Below, in pieces: positions 48,050 to 57,476 of a stretch of DNA of 64,000 bases. Within the stretch, counting starts at the first letter, position 1, and each line of letters opens with the position of its first letter. The DNA is from Acinetobacter sp. LoGeW2-3 (GTDB taxonomy: Bacteria; Pseudomonadota; Gammaproteobacteria; Pseudomonadales; Moraxellaceae), in the NCBI RefSeq assembly GCF_002688565.1, contig NZ_CP024011.1, positions 744,001-808,000 of the forward strand, written 5' to 3'. The notes below the pieces were generated by a model. That model worked only from the letters and a program-made list of their open reading frames with translations. It did no database searches and was not told the origin of the DNA. A program made the translations under genes and the position numbers.

Positions 48050-48925
48050 ATGTCTGATTTACGCCAACGCTTTTTTATTGAGGATAGCCCTGTTCGTGGT
48101 GAAGTAGTGCATCTTCAAGAAGCTTTACAAACAATTCTAGCGCAGCGCGACTATGCTCCTGCAGTACAAATCCTGTTGGGTGAAATGCTCAGTGCGACTG
48201 CCCTATTGGCAAGTACTTTGAAAATTAAAGGTCGCATCAGCCTGCAAATTCAGGCTTCGGGCACTTTTAAATGGGCGATGGCGGAATGTAACCATCGTGG
48301 TGAAGTGCGTGCGTTGGCTGACTATGAGGAAGATCCACGCTTCCAGGCAGCAGAAGACAGCAGCACAGTTCTAAAAGCCTTAACCAGCCCAGTACTGTTC
48401 ATCAATATTGAGCCTGAATTTGGTGAGCGTTATCAAGGTATCGTACCACTGGATAAACACAACCTGGCTGGCTGTTTAATGCAGTACTATGATCTGTCTG
48501 CACAGATTCCAACCCGTATTGTACTGGCAAGTGACCAGAAACGTTCAGGTGGTCTGCTGATCCAACTTTTACCGCGTAATAGCGAAGAAGAACAGCGCCG
48601 TGTTGATGAAGACCTCTGGCCACGTCTGACCATGCTGACTGAAACCCTAAAGACGGAAGAGCTGGTGAGCCTGGACGCCAATGAAATCCTTTATCGTTTG
48701 TATAACGAAGAAGAAGTGCGTCTACCTGAAGCAGAACAGCTGAAATTCGGCTGTACCTGTTCTAAAGAACGCTGTGCGATTGCATTGCAACAGATCGGTG
48801 TTGAATCTGTTCGTGAAACTTTAGAATTCCAGAATCCAATCGAAATGGACTGTCAATTCTGTAACAGCCAATATACTTTTACTGCTGAAGAAGCATTGGG
48901 GCTGTTCGGTGAACACCTGAGTTAA
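48050..48925 (+). CDS. hslO: Redox-regulated chaperonin Hsp33
   Basis: Chaperone activated by oxidative unfolding. 291 residues from the ATG at 48050 (GGAG 7 bp before; an earlier in-frame ATG at 48038 is weaker). The zinc centre is the C-terminal FGCTCSKERC with DCQFCNSQYTF (C-X-C and C-X2-C near 235-270). Conserved features also include LKIKGRISLQIQASG near 65. Followed by a terminator at 48945. Confidence 0.96.
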   Translation: MSDLRQRFFIEDSPVRGEVVHLQEALQTILAQRDYAPAVQILLGEMLSATALLASTLKIKGRISLQIQASGTFKWAMAECNHRGEVRALADYEEDPRFQAAEDSSTVLKALTSPVLFINIEPEFGERYQGIVPLDKHNLAGCLMQYYDLSAQIPTRIVLASDQKRSGGLLIQLLPRNSEEEQRRVDEDLWPRLTMLTETLKTEELVSLDANEILYRLYNEEEVRLPEAEQLKFGCTCSKERCAIALQQIGVESVRETLEFQNPIEMDCQFCNSQYTFTAEEALGLFGEHLS

Positions 48926-48944
48926 TTACAAGTATTCCCCCTAA

Positions 48945-48974
48945 TAAAAAAGCACTCAATATGAGTGCTTTTTT
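48945..48974 (+). terminator. Rho-independent terminator of hslO
   Basis: AAGCACTCA/TGAGTGCTT stem, preceded by A's and followed by T's. Confidence 0.93.
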
Positions 48975-49138
48975 ATTTTTATACTCATAAACAATGACCT
49001 AATTTTTCCATAAAAGAAGATAAATGCACTTTATTTCGAACTTGCAATATGGTTAAAATCTGCGCGCCGATAAAGTCAAAAATATCAACGGTGCTTTAAA
49101 AGCAAAATAAAAATCGAAAAACAAACGGAAGACTTTAA

Positions 49139-49588
49139 ATGAAATTTCAATATTGGAGGGGGTTGGCGCTATGTGCTGTTCAGAGCTTAAGTTATGCAAC
49201 TGAAATCACCGGCATATGGAAAGCCATCGATGACAAGACCGGCTATGCACGTGCTGACGTTGAAATTAGCAAACTGAACGATGGTAGCTACAATGGTAAG
49301 GTGGTTCGCATTCATGCGATTCCAAACCGTCCTGCCAATACGTATTGTTCCAAATGTACTGGTGCGCTGAAAGATGTGCCTATTCTTGGCTTATCTGTCT
49401 TGTCCGGCTTAAAACCGGATCCACACAAGAAAAATGAATTCATCAATGGTTCGATCCTCGACCCATTGACAGGAAATGTTTATAAAAGCAAGGCAAAACT
49501 CAACTCACGTGGCAATGTGTTGACGTTACGTGGTTATGTCGGGACACCCATACTAGGACGTACCGTTTCATGGGTGAAAGTACACTGA
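49139..49588 (+). CDS. DUF2147 protein, copy 1
   Basis: 149 residues. Signal-like N-terminus ending LSYATEITG. The DUF2147 core is GIWKAIDDKTGYARADVEIS near 26-45, YCSKCTGALKDVPILGLSVLSGLK near 78-101 (paired cysteines), and NGSILDPLTGNVYKSKAKLNSRGN near 115-138. Periplasmic protein of unknown role, likely a lipocalin-like beta barrel. Paralogue of the next gene, 280 bp apart. Confidence 0.88.
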   Translation: MKFQYWRGLALCAVQSLSYATEITGIWKAIDDKTGYARADVEISKLNDGSYNGKVVRIHAIPNRPANTYCSKCTGALKDVPILGLSVLSGLKPDPHKKNEFINGSILDPLTGNVYKSKAKLNSRGNVLTLRGYVGTPILGRTVSWVKVH

Positions 49589-49612
49589 ACACTTTTAATA
49601 AATTCTGATCTT

Positions 49613-49652
49613 TAAGGCTGTCTAAAGAGACCTAATCATTTGGACAGCTTTA
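49613..49652 (+). terminator. Probable terminator of DUF2147 copy 1
   Basis: GCTGTCTAAA pairs with TTTGGACAGC (one G-U) around a 12-nt loop, followed by TTTAAAT. Weak U-run. Confidence 0.5.
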
Positions 49653-49866
49653 AATCCTTCTTGTTTTCAATACTCATATCACTTAAATACCAACCCCATC
49701 CCACATTCCTCATTTAATGTGATTTTTCATTAATTTAATTCTTAATTTTTTAGAAATTTAATTGATTATTCACTGGTATTTAGTATATTTTTCACGCTAT
49801 ATTAATCCCATAATATTTTTATGCCTTTATCAATTTAAAAGCTTTTTAGTACTTGGGGGATATGTG

Positions 49867-50331
49867 ATGATGAAATTAAAACTGTTCTGTTCCATGATTT
49901 TTGCAGCAGCGGTCACGATCAGCATGTCAGTCTCTGCTAACAATGATCCACTGGTTGGGAAATGGAAAACCATTGATGACCGTACCGGTTATTCTCTGGC
50001 AGATGTCATCATCAGCAAGGATGCTAAAGATCGCTATATTGCCAAGATTGTAAATGTACGTGAGGCTCCGGGAGCAACCCGACAACAAAACTGTACTCAA
50101 TGCACAGGCGCTCTCAAGGATCAGCCTCTGGTTGGACTGACTATGCTGAAAGGTCTGAGCAGCCATCCAGAACATGACAATGAATTTATTAATGGCACCC
50201 TGCTCGATCCCGTCTCAGGACAATTGTATCAAGCACGTGCCCGTCTAAAAAATAATGGTCGCCATCTGGCAATTCATAGCCGCACTGAAGGCTCACCGGT
50301 CGGACGTAATATGACCTGGATCAAAAACTAA
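49867..50331 (+). CDS. DUF2147 protein, copy 2
   Basis: 154 residues from the ATG at 49867, with GGGGGA upstream (an adjacent ATG at 49870 is equally possible). Signal peptide ends SVSANNDPL; the core GKWKTIDDRTGYSLADVIIS, NCTQCTGALKDQPLVGLTMLKGL and NGTLLDPVSGQLYQARARLKNNG matches copy 1 throughout. The longer frame back to 49762 is not supported. Same unknown periplasmic function. Confidence 0.88.
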   Translation: MMKLKLFCSMIFAAAVTISMSVSANNDPLVGKWKTIDDRTGYSLADVIISKDAKDRYIAKIVNVREAPGATRQQNCTQCTGALKDQPLVGLTMLKGLSSHPEHDNEFINGTLLDPVSGQLYQARARLKNNGRHLAIHSRTEGSPVGRNMTWIKN

Positions 50332-50347
50332 GAAATGTTCTTAGTTC

Positions 50348-50372
50348 AAAAAGCCCATCTCGGGCTTTTTTA
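50348..50372 (+). terminator. Rho-independent terminator
   Basis: AAAAGCCC/GGGCTTTT stem with loop ATCTC and a T-run, after DUF2147 copy 2. Confidence 0.93.
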
Positions 50373-50680
50373 TTTGCAGGTGAGAATGGAGAACAAATGT
50401 CTGACTCTATGCTTGCGACTTAAATGTGCAATTATCCGATGAACTGTCACTTGGCTAAAATATTGATATTACCAAACTTATTTTCATCTACTTTTTTCTA
50501 AAGGCGTTTTTGTCATTTCTTGAAACAATAAGGTACAAATCTTCACTGTTGTAGTGCACTAAAACTTAGAATAATGGATCGAACACGGTTATTTTTTATC
50601 CATTTACTATGTTCAGATCGCATGACTCTTTGCTCCAACGATCACCTGACCCTTTATTGATATCGGGTCACGGCATAGAA

Positions 50681-50992
50681 ATGTTCAAAAATAAAAATAA
50701 GAAACAGGGTCATGCAGCTAAAAGCATCTTCGAACGCCTATCAGCAAAACAGCTGTCATTACATGGTAAAAATCAGCCAATTTTATTTCGCCACCTGCCC
50801 AGCCCAAATTTAAGCAGGTTTTGTACCTCCGGCAGCTTTTTCAATGCTGCCACTCATATATTGAATCATGGGAAATCTGATTTCAGGCATTACCTCAAAC
50901 CCTATCTATTACAACATGCCCTCGATCCGATTTACATCAATGACTTTAATCTGGATATTCAAGGAGCAGGCCATGACCACCATTCAATATAA
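50681..50992 (+). CDS. Doubtful hypothetical ORF upstream of the CbpM-like gene
   Basis: An open frame of about 103 residues from ATG 50681 (or 127 from 50609), rich in Lys, His, Ser and Leu. No recognised domain and no J-domain motif, although a DnaJ-type partner would be expected in this place. Its end overlaps the cbpM-like start by 20 bp. There is no good ribosome-binding site. It may be coding, a decayed gene, or chance. Confidence 0.25.
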   Translation: MFKNKNKKQGHAAKSIFERLSAKQLSLHGKNQPILFRHLPSPNLSRFCTSGSFFNAATHILNHGKSDFRHYLKPYLLQHALDPIYINDFNLDIQGAGHDHHSI

Positions 50993-51302
50993 AGAAAACT
51001 TTTCTCAGGGTTATATTCCCTCAGAAATCATGGACGACCATCAATTTGATCTCAGCCATTTTGCAGAAGCATGTGGACAAAGCCCGGAATGGGTGATGCA
51101 GCTGATGGAACATGGAATTTTACCCAACCGTAGTCGTAACACTTCTTTTCATTTCATCGGTGAAGATGTCACCCGGGCACAACGTGCTTACCGACTGCAA
51201 CGTGATTTTGATGCATCTTTTAGTGCTGTCGCCATGATGCTGGATCTGATTGATGAAGTTCAACAGCTACGTCGCGAAGTGAAACATCTGCACTTCAAAT
51301 AA
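50973..51302 (+). CDS. CbpM-like chaperone modulator (MerR-type)
   Basis: 109 residues from the ATG at 50973, with AAGGAG 6 bp before it. The sequence FDLSHFAEACGQSPEWVMQLMEHGILPNR is the wHTH-like CbpM/MerR core, and AQRAYRLQRDFDASFSAVAMMLDLIDEVQQLRREVKHL resembles the CbpM C-terminal helix. CbpM regulates the DnaJ-like protein CbpA in E. coli. A longer frame to 50868 is an artefact; the strong site sets the start. No cbpA lies next to it. Confidence 0.75.
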   Translation: MTTIQYKENFSQGYIPSEIMDDHQFDLSHFAEACGQSPEWVMQLMEHGILPNRSRNTSFHFIGEDVTRAQRAYRLQRDFDASFSAVAMMLDLIDEVQQLRREVKHLHFK

Positions 51303-51421
51303 CAGCCCCACCCCCTGGTCTGTCTCAGCTGACACTGAGATGGTTCGGGGATTCTTACATTATTTTTTTGAGTTTATACCTGATTATGAAAACCAGAGAT
51401 TGCAATAAAAAATTAAAGTAC

Positions 51422-51649
51422 ATGTTTCCCGAGTACCGTGACCTCATTACCCAACTTCGGGATGAAAATCCGTATTTCGCACGGATTTTTGAAGAACACG
51501 ATGAACTGGATCGACAGATTGCTCAGCTGGCCTTAGACCCTGTGAATCTGATTAATACAGACATCGAAGCAATCAAGCGGAAAAAATTAAAGTTAAAAGA
51601 TGAGATCTATCGATTACTCAAGAATTCGGAGGTAGATCCTTTGACCTGA
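51422..51649 (+). CDS. YdcH/DUF465 protein
   Basis: 75 residues starting MFPEYRDLITQLRDENPYFARIFEEHDELDRQIAQLA, the DUF465 signature, with a continuing coiled-coil NLINTDIEAIKRKKLKLKDEIYRLLK. Small helical hairpin protein of unknown role. The frame is open to 51368, with an ATG at 51386, but the family begins at MFPEYR. Confidence 0.85.
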   Translation: MFPEYRDLITQLRDENPYFARIFEEHDELDRQIAQLALDPVNLINTDIEAIKRKKLKLKDEIYRLLKNSEVDPLT

Positions 51650-52060
51650 TTTAAGATGGTTAGGGATTAAAGGCAGGAAGATTATGCTCTAGGAATCTAA
51701 CAGAGCTTCTAAGCATAAAGTGATCGTGATAATACTTCCTGCTTTCTATAAAAGTTCCATAATCCAATTTAGTCTGAACAATCAGTAGAAAACACTTTGT
51801 TCATAGACGAAAGACTAAAGTCTGTATTGTTTAGATCACATCTTTTGTGGAAGTAGATTAAATTAAAATGAACTTTAATTTGATGATAGCTTTTTGGTGT
51901 CAAAATAAAATTTAAATAAATAATCGTAGCTATGAGGATTTAGTTTTTATACTTAGTTTCCTCTTAAAATGCTGGCTTCATTTAAATTTTAAAATATAAA
52001 TTTAATAGATTTCCCCCTATTCAAATCCGCTCCATTTTTGATTTTATAAATTCCAGACAT
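51650..52060. other. AT-rich intergenic region with one imperfect hairpin
   Basis: No convincing gene. At 51669-51746 there is a long nested hairpin: GCAGGAAG (51673-51680) with CTTCCTGC (51735-51742), enclosing TTATGCT (51682-51688) with AGCATAA (51712-51718). The rest to 52060 is AT-rich with nothing I can name; it leads to the pnp terminator. Confidence 0.5.
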
Positions 52061-52088
52061 AAAAAAGCCTGCATGAAGCAGGCTTTTT
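52061..52088 (-). terminator. Rho-independent terminator of pnp
   Basis: AAGCCTGC/GCAGGCTT stem with ATGA loop, and A-run (T-run on the minus strand) past the pnp stop. Confidence 0.93.
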
Positions 52089-52109
52089 CAGACTTAAAAA
52101 GTGATCGAA

Positions 52110-54203
52110 TTATGCTTGTTCGATGTCTTTCATTGTCAATTTGATACGGCCACGGTTGTCAACGTCAGCAACCTGTACTTTCACTTCCTGACCTTCTTTC
52201 AATACGTCTGCAACATTGGCAATACGCTCGTTAGAGATTTGAGAAATGTGCAGCAGACCATCAGTACCTGGCATGATATTGACGAACGCACCAAATTCAA
52301 CGATACGAATCACTTTACCAGTGTAGATGGTACCTGGTTCAACTTCAGCAGTAAGCGCCTGGATTTTAGCAATCGCAGCTTGTGCAGCAGCTTTAGTTTC
52401 ACCAAATACGCGTACTGTACCGTTGTCTTCGATATCAATCGCTGCTTTAGTTTCTTCAGTGATTTGACGAATAGTCGCACCACCCTTACCAATCACGTCA
52501 CGGATCTTGTCAGGGTTAATAGTGATCACTTGGAAAGTCGGCGCGTGCATAGAGATTTCTGGACGAGCACGTGAAATCACTTGGTTCATTGCATTCAGGA
52601 TGTGCATACGACCTGCATAAGCCTGGTTCAATGCAACTTCCATGATTTCTTCAGTAATACCTTCGATTTTGATATCCATCTGAAGTGCAGTAATACCGTT
52701 CGCAGAACCCGCTACTTTAAAGTCCATGTCACCAAGGTGATCTTCGTCACCCAAGATGTCAGAAAGCACTGCGAAACGTTCACCTTCTTTCACAAGACCC
52801 ATTGCGATACCCGCAACTGGTGCTTTAATTGGCACACCTGCATCCATAAGTGATAGAGAAGCACCACATACAGAAGCCATTGAAGATGAACCGTTAGATT
52901 CAGTGATGTCAGATACGATACGGATCACGTACGGGAAGCGGTCAGCTGCAGGAAGAACGGCTTGAACACCACGACGCGCCAGACGACCGTGACCGATTTC
53001 ACGACGTTTAGGACCAGATTCACGACCAGTTTCACCCACAGAGTATGCAGGGAAGTTATAGTGCAGCATGAAGTTATCAGTTTTCGTACCTGCAAGGGTA
53101 TCAACCATCAACGCATCACGAGTGTTACCCAAAGTTGTTGTTACCAACGCCTGAGTTTCACCACGTGTAAACAATGCAGAACCGTGAGCACGGTCTAATA
53201 CGCCAACTTGTACGTCAAGCGCACGAACAGTTTTGGTATCACGACCGTCAATACGTGGCTTACCAGATAGAATGTTGTCACGTACTGTACGGTATTTCAG
53301 ATCTTCAAACAATTCATTCAAGTCGTCTACGATACCAGTTTCGTCATTTTCAGGAACGAATTGAGCAACTGCTTCTGCTTGAATTGCATCAAGAGCCGCG
53401 TAACGGTCTTGTTTAACAGCGATTGTATAAGCTTCTGAGATTTTCGCTTCGAAAGCTTCTTTCAGTTTTGCACGAAGATCTTCGTTTTTAGTTGGAGCAA
53501 CCCAAGTTGATTCTTTCGCACCAGCTGCAGCAGCAAATTCTTTAATCGCTTGAATCGCGATTTGCATTTCGTCATGACCGAACAATACAGCACCCAGCAT
53601 TTGGTCTTCTGAAAGTTCTTTCGCTTCAGATTCAACCATCAATACTGCAGATTCTGTACCTGCAACAACTAAATCAAGGTCAGACTGAGCCATTTGCTCG
53701 TAGTTCGGGTTAAGAACATATTCACCGTTGATCAAACCAACACGTGCGCCACCGATTGGACCACGGAATGGTGTACCAGCGATTGCAAGTGCAGCAGAAG
53801 TACCTAACATCGCAGCGATGTCAGCTTCCATAGTTTTGTCAGAAGAGATTACAGTCGCAGTTACCTGGATTTCATTGTAATAACCTTCTGGGAACAATGG
53901 ACGGATTGGACGGTCAATCAGACGTGAAATTAAAGTTTCAGCTTCAGACTGACGGCCTTCACGCTTACCATAACCACCTGGGATACGACCTGCAGCATAT
54001 TGCTTTTCTTGGTAGTTCACAGTAAGTGGGAAGAAGTCTTGACCTGCTTTAGCAGTTGGTTGAGCAACAACAGCAACCAGTACTGTTACGCCGCCCATAG
54101 TAATTACAACAGTATTTGCCTGGCGCGCAACACGACCAGTTTCAAGAACCACCTGGTGCTGACCAAACTGGAATTCTTTACGAACAATATTAAACATCGA
54201 CAT
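52110..54203 (-). CDS. pnp: Polyribonucleotide nucleotidyltransferase (PNPase)
   Basis: Phosphorolytic 3'-5' exoribonuclease. 697 residues. Two RNase PH-like halves: the first begins [30 protein letters not shown], the second carries [33 protein letters not shown] and [31 protein letters not shown], which holds the catalytic acidic residues. A KH domain ([24 protein letters not shown]) and an S1 domain ([34 protein letters not shown]) close the protein. It partners RNase E in many proteobacteria. A second in-frame ATG follows the first by two codons. Confidence 0.97.
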   Translation of the reverse strand: MSMFNIVRKEFQFGQHQVVLETGRVARQANTVVITMGGVTVLVAVVAQPTAKAGQDFFPLTVNYQEKQYAAGRIPGGYGKREGRQSEAETLISRLIDRPIRPLFPEGYYNEIQVTATVISSDKTMEADIAAMLGTSAALAIAGTPFRGPIGGARVGLINGEYVLNPNYEQMAQSDLDLVVAGTESAVLMVESEAKELSEDQMLGAVLFGHDEMQIAIQAIKEFAAAAGAKESTWVAPTKNEDLRAKLKEAFEAKISEAYTIAVKQDRYAALDAIQAEAVAQFVPENDETGIVDDLNELFEDLKYRTVRDNILSGKPRIDGRDTKTVRALDVQVGVLDRAHGSALFTRGETQALVTTTLGNTRDALMVDTLAGTKTDNFMLHYNFPAYSVGETGRESGPKRREIGHGRLARRGVQAVLPAADRFPYVIRIVSDITESNGSSSMASVCGASLSLMDAGVPIKAPVAGIAMGLVKEGERFAVLSDILGDEDHLGDMDFKVAGSANGITALQMDIKIEGITEEIMEVALNQAYAGRMHILNAMNQVISRARPEISMHAPTFQVITINPDKIRDVIGKGGATIRQITEETKAAIDIEDNGTVRVFGETKAAAQAAIAKIQALTAEVEPGTIYTGKVIRIVEFGAFVNIMPGTDGLLHISQISNERIANVADVLKEGQEVKVQVADVDNRGRIKLTMKDIEQA

Positions 54204-54447
54204 GTTTTATTTTTTCCTGATTTTATTCTAGTGGAGACCCCTAAGGTTTGGCATTCACGTCCATTTGAACGAGTAAATGACAAAGCTTAGAAGCCGACCT
54301 CACCAGAAATAAACACTAATTTTAAACACAAAGAAGGAGCGAACATTCGCCCCTTCCCTAGGCCTGACTAAAAAGCCAAGCCGACTTTAGTTTTCAGCTG
54401 TAAAGCACAATGCATGCAATAAACCCGAAAATAAAGCTTAAATCGAA
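54204..54447 (-). other. rpsO-pnp spacer with a possible RNase III-type stem
   Basis: 244 bp without a gene. In E. coli the same spacer carries a terminator and an RNase III site that starts pnp autoregulation. Here CTGACTAAAA (54364-54373) can pair with TTTAGTTTTCAG (54386-54397) with a two-base bulge, and GCGAA-ca-TTCGC lies near 54341. Position and structure fit, but base pairing was judged by eye. Confidence 0.4.
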
Positions 54448-54717
54448 TTAACGACGTAAACCTAAAGCACCGATCAAAGCAACATAACGACCGTGGTCTT
54501 TACCATTTAGGTAGTCAAGAAGCTTACGACGTTGGTTAACCATACGGATTAGACCGCGACGGCTATGGTGGTCGTGTTTGTGCTCTTTAAAGTGACCTTG
54601 TAAGTCATTGATTTGAGCAGTTAAAAGAGCTACTTGAACTTCTGGTGAACCAGTGTCATTTTCAGCGCGAGCGAATTTAGCGATGATCTCTGCGCGATCT
54701 GCGTTTGTTAAAGCCAT
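54448..54717 (-). CDS. rpsO: 30S ribosomal protein S15
   Basis: 89 residues, identical in length to E. coli S15. [47 protein letters not shown] covers the 16S-rRNA-binding helices. GGAGAA precedes the ATG. First gene of the rpsO-pnp operon. Confidence 0.98.
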   Translation of the reverse strand: MALTNADRAEIIAKFARAENDTGSPEVQVALLTAQINDLQGHFKEHKHDHHSRRGLIRMVNQRRKLLDYLNGKDHGRYVALIGALGLRR

Positions 54718-54811
54718 TCGATTTCTCCGAGATGCTTATATATCTTGATAAAAATCAATGTAATGAGAATTCAGAACACTGACTGCCGTGCATCACTACA
54801 GCAAGTTGCAT

Positions 54812-54840
54812 ATTTTAAGGGAAATTGCGTTAGATTGCAA
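54812..54840 (-). promoter_or_regulatory. Candidate promoter of rpsO-pnp
   Basis: On the minus strand, -35 TTGCAA (54840-54835), 17-bp spacer, -10 TAAAAT (54817-54812). It leaves a leader of roughly 90 nt before rpsO. Confidence 0.65.
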
Positions 54841-55046
54841 AAATAGATATGCGACTACGCATACCCCTATATAAGATTAATCAGTTCATTGGAAGCAGGT
54901 CATTTATCTACAGGATAAAGCTTTACCGAACTGCTTTAGATATTGAGCTAATGATTATGAAAAATGCCCAACTCTTCTAATCAGATGCAACACCGCTCAC
55001 CTCTCTATTCATTGACTAGAAGCAAAGATCAATTTCATTCCAGCAT

Positions 55047-55145
55047 AAAAAAAAGCCCGAGAGGTCCCGGGCTTCTTGTGCGCTGTAGTTTCTTCTTTTT
55101 TCATTATTTTTTTATTATTTATTGTTCTTATTACGCTGCATCGCG
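55047..55145 (-). ncRNA. Candidate small RNA B
   Basis: About 99 nt on the minus strand. A TATAAA -10 box lies at 55153-55148, though the -35 is poor. The transcript would start with a small hairpin (ACGC/GCGT), then an A-rich part, then the core GAAAAAAGAAGAAACTACAG, and end in a terminator stem AAGCCCG/CGGGCTT with eight U's. It shares core and layout with candidate A 260 bp away. Confidence 0.55.
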
Positions 55146-55406
55146 TTTTTATAGTTATTATTGTTAATAAAAACTTTCCTTGTTCTTAATCAACGTCCCT
55201 ATGCAGTAGATTCTGCCACAATACCGAGCCACTCATAGACGCATTTTTCGTATCTATATGTAAGTATTTTCTTACATTAATTAACTTAAATTGTGAACAA
55301 TATTACATAAATCTCATATTTAACCCATCTAGTTCACCCTATATGCATGTTTTAGTTAAACTAAATAATTTATGAAATTACGCCACCTTTCCATCAACTC
55401 CAGATA
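55146..55406. other. Spacer between the two candidate small RNAs
   Basis: About 260 bp, AT-rich; I see no gene in it. Upstream of rpsO, 54841-55046 likewise holds nothing more that I can name. Confidence 0.5.
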
Positions 55407-55501
55407 TAAAAAAGCCTTGTAGTCTCTCCCAAAACTACAAGGCTTAGCGGCTGTAAGTTTCCTCTTTTTTCACTTACATCAATGTAAGTTCGCTGTCTGA
55501 C
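55407..55501 (-). ncRNA. Candidate small RNA A
   Basis: About 95 nt on the minus strand. Promoter -35 TTGAGT (55535-55530), 16-bp spacer, -10 TATAAG (55513-55508). The 5' part has the hairpin CTTAC-attgat-GTAAG, then GAAAAAAGAGGAAACTTACA, then the terminator AGCCTTGTAGT/ACTACAAGGCT and a U-run. No reading frame of note. Homologous in layout and core to candidate B. Confidence 0.6.
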
Positions 55502-55641
55502 GACTTTCTTATAATAATTATGCGATTATACTCAACTTTCCATGTTGAGCTCTTTGTAGGGCTCATCTTCTCAAAAACAACAATGAAGCTCTATCCGCAA
55601 ATCTCCTGAATCACTGTAAGCATATGCTTACATTAAACAGT

Positions 55642-57405
55642 CTAACTATCACCTGAAAAATTATGACAATGTTCAATGATTTTCTTACTTAGACCACTGC
55701 GGCGTATGGTTCGAAGGCTTAAAGATTGCTTAAATGCTTCACGATCTACCAACAACGTCACCACTTTTTTCGCACGGGTAATGGCTGTATAAATCAGCTC
55801 CTTACTCAGCAAATTACTTGCCTTATGGTCCAGCACCACAGCAGTATGCCGGAATTCCGAACCTTGGGATTTATGAATAGTTAAGGCAAATGCCGTTTCA
55901 ATACTTTTTGGCAAACGTGTTGCCAGTACCCATTTTTCCAGGCTCGGGAAATAGACTTCAAACTGACGTTGCCCCAGATGCTCACGCAGGAAACAGATGC
56001 CGATATCGCCATTGGATAGTCCAAGCTGATAATCGTTATAGGTCATCATCACCGGACGGCCGATATACCAGTCACCCTGTTTGACCTGCCCGGTTGACGT
56101 CAGCACGCGCTGTTCAATCTGCTGATTTAGTTTTGTCAGGCCCAAAGTACCATGCCGAATCGCGGTCAAAATACGGTAATCATCAAAATGCTGGATGATC
56201 TGCTGCACAAATGCATTAAAGTCTTGGTCGCCCTTCCCGGCTTTTAGTGCCTGTACATAACCCTGATAGCCATACATCAGCTGATCATAATACGGCTGAG
56301 CCTGATTCAGTAGAATATTTTCAGGCAGGTATTGCAGCTGTACATGATCAATTTCGATCTGTTGTAGGTCAATCGCATGCAGCTCAGAAGGAGCGACGAC
56401 TTGCTGTTGAAACTCGGTCAGCAGATCATGCTCAGGATCAGCATCCTGAATAAAATGTGCCAGTGCACCAATGCGGGCCCCTTCAGCAAAGCGACGCGTG
56501 GTGATCAAATTGACCCGATTCTTTGCCAAAGCGGGTACCTGCTGTAGATCAGCGAGCACAGTTCCGACATCCACAGAAGCTAACTGGTTGGCATCCCCGA
56601 GTAAAATCAAGCGAGCACCATCCGGTACTGCGGCCAACAGCATTTGTGACAGGCTTAAATCAAGCATAGAAGCTTCATCCACCACAATCACGTCATACGG
56701 CAGTGGTTGCCGGGCATGGAATCGTGGCTGTGCCGTGGTGCCTAAACCTAACAAACGATGCAGGGTAACCGGCTGGAGCTGTTTCAGGGTCTCCAGATCA
56801 AACTGGGCCAGTGCCGGACTGTTCAAGGCATTTTGCAAGGCTTCTTTCATACGCTGTGCCGCCTTCCCGGTCGGTGCTGCCATGGCAATCCGGATCTCGG
56901 GCAGACTTTCATTTAGCACGGCAATGATATGGGCTAAGGTATAGGTTTTCCCGGTGCCCGGGCCACCGGTAATAATACTGAAACCCTGACTCACCACCAT
57001 TTCCAGGGCTTTCTGCTGCTGTGGATCGGAAAGCAGGCTTAGATGTCGTTCACTCAAGGGAACCGCTTTTAACTGCTGGGATTTAATCCTTGCCACATGT
57101 GCTGCGACGACCTGTTCCAGTTTCCAGTAGCGGTACAGGTACAGCTGCTGATCCTGAAAAATAAAAGGTGCAATCGCTTGCGGATCAGACTCGCCACGGC
57201 ACACCAGATTGTGCAGCAAGGTAGCTTGATCTTCTGTTGCCTCGATACAGCTGTTGCCATTTTGTATGGCTTCCAGCACGGCATGCATGAGCAGTTTGGC
57301 TTCATCGCTAAAGTGTGCCGAGCTAAATGGCGGCTGACATAAATGCTCGATCCATGGCATCAAGGGCGAAGCCAGCTGTGACACGTGATTTTGCTCATTT
57401 TCCAC
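55642..57405 (-). CDS. recD: Exodeoxyribonuclease V alpha subunit (RecD)
   Basis: 5'-3' helicase subunit of RecBCD. About 587 residues from the GTG at 57405, chosen because TTTGAGGA lies 7 bp before it; the open frame goes back to a GTG at 57429, eight codons earlier. Walker A is IITGGPGTGKTYTLA near 155, Walker B in VIVVDEASMLDLSLS near 245, GDANQLASVDVGTVLADL near 275, and the C-terminal VVLDHKASNLLSKELIYTAITRAKK is the RecD helicase motif VI. 72 bp downstream of recB. The other two genes of the complex follow on the same strand. Confidence 0.95.
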   Translation of the reverse strand: MENEQNHVSQLASPLMPWIEHLCQPPFSSAHFSDEAKLLMHAVLEAIQNGNSCIEATEDQATLLHNLVCRGESDPQAIAPFIFQDQQLYLYRYWKLEQVVAAHVARIKSQQLKAVPLSERHLSLLSDPQQQKALEMVVSQGFSIITGGPGTGKTYTLAHIIAVLNESLPEIRIAMAAPTGKAAQRMKEALQNALNSPALAQFDLETLKQLQPVTLHRLLGLGTTAQPRFHARQPLPYDVIVVDEASMLDLSLSQMLLAAVPDGARLILLGDANQLASVDVGTVLADLQQVPALAKNRVNLITTRRFAEGARIGALAHFIQDADPEHDLLTEFQQQVVAPSELHAIDLQQIEIDHVQLQYLPENILLNQAQPYYDQLMYGYQGYVQALKAGKGDQDFNAFVQQIIQHFDDYRILTAIRHGTLGLTKLNQQIEQRVLTSTGQVKQGDWYIGRPVMMTYNDYQLGLSNGDIGICFLREHLGQRQFEVYFPSLEKWVLATRLPKSIETAFALTIHKSQGSEFRHTAVVLDHKASNLLSKELIYTAITRAKKVVTLLVDREAFKQSLSLRTIRRSGLSKKIIEHCHNFSGDS

Positions 57406-57476
57406 ACAGTTATCCTCAAAGTTATCCACAGGATAATATTCTGTTTCTGTTACCTAAATTTTTAATTTTAGCCATT

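Noticed and set aside
52101..52574. 157-residue plus-strand ORF inside pnp
   Set aside because: Antisense shadow of the pnp coding sequence; no ribosome-binding site or family-like content.
54964..55167. 67-residue ORF upstream of rpsO
   Set aside because: Low-complexity end (serine/tyrosine/phenylalanine-rich) that overlaps the candidate small RNA B; no ribosome-binding site.
55616..55631. Perfect palindrome GTAAGCATATGCTTAC after recD
   Set aside because: Only 16 bp with no loop, and no T-run or repeat copies in this window; noted as possible protein-binding site but not supported.
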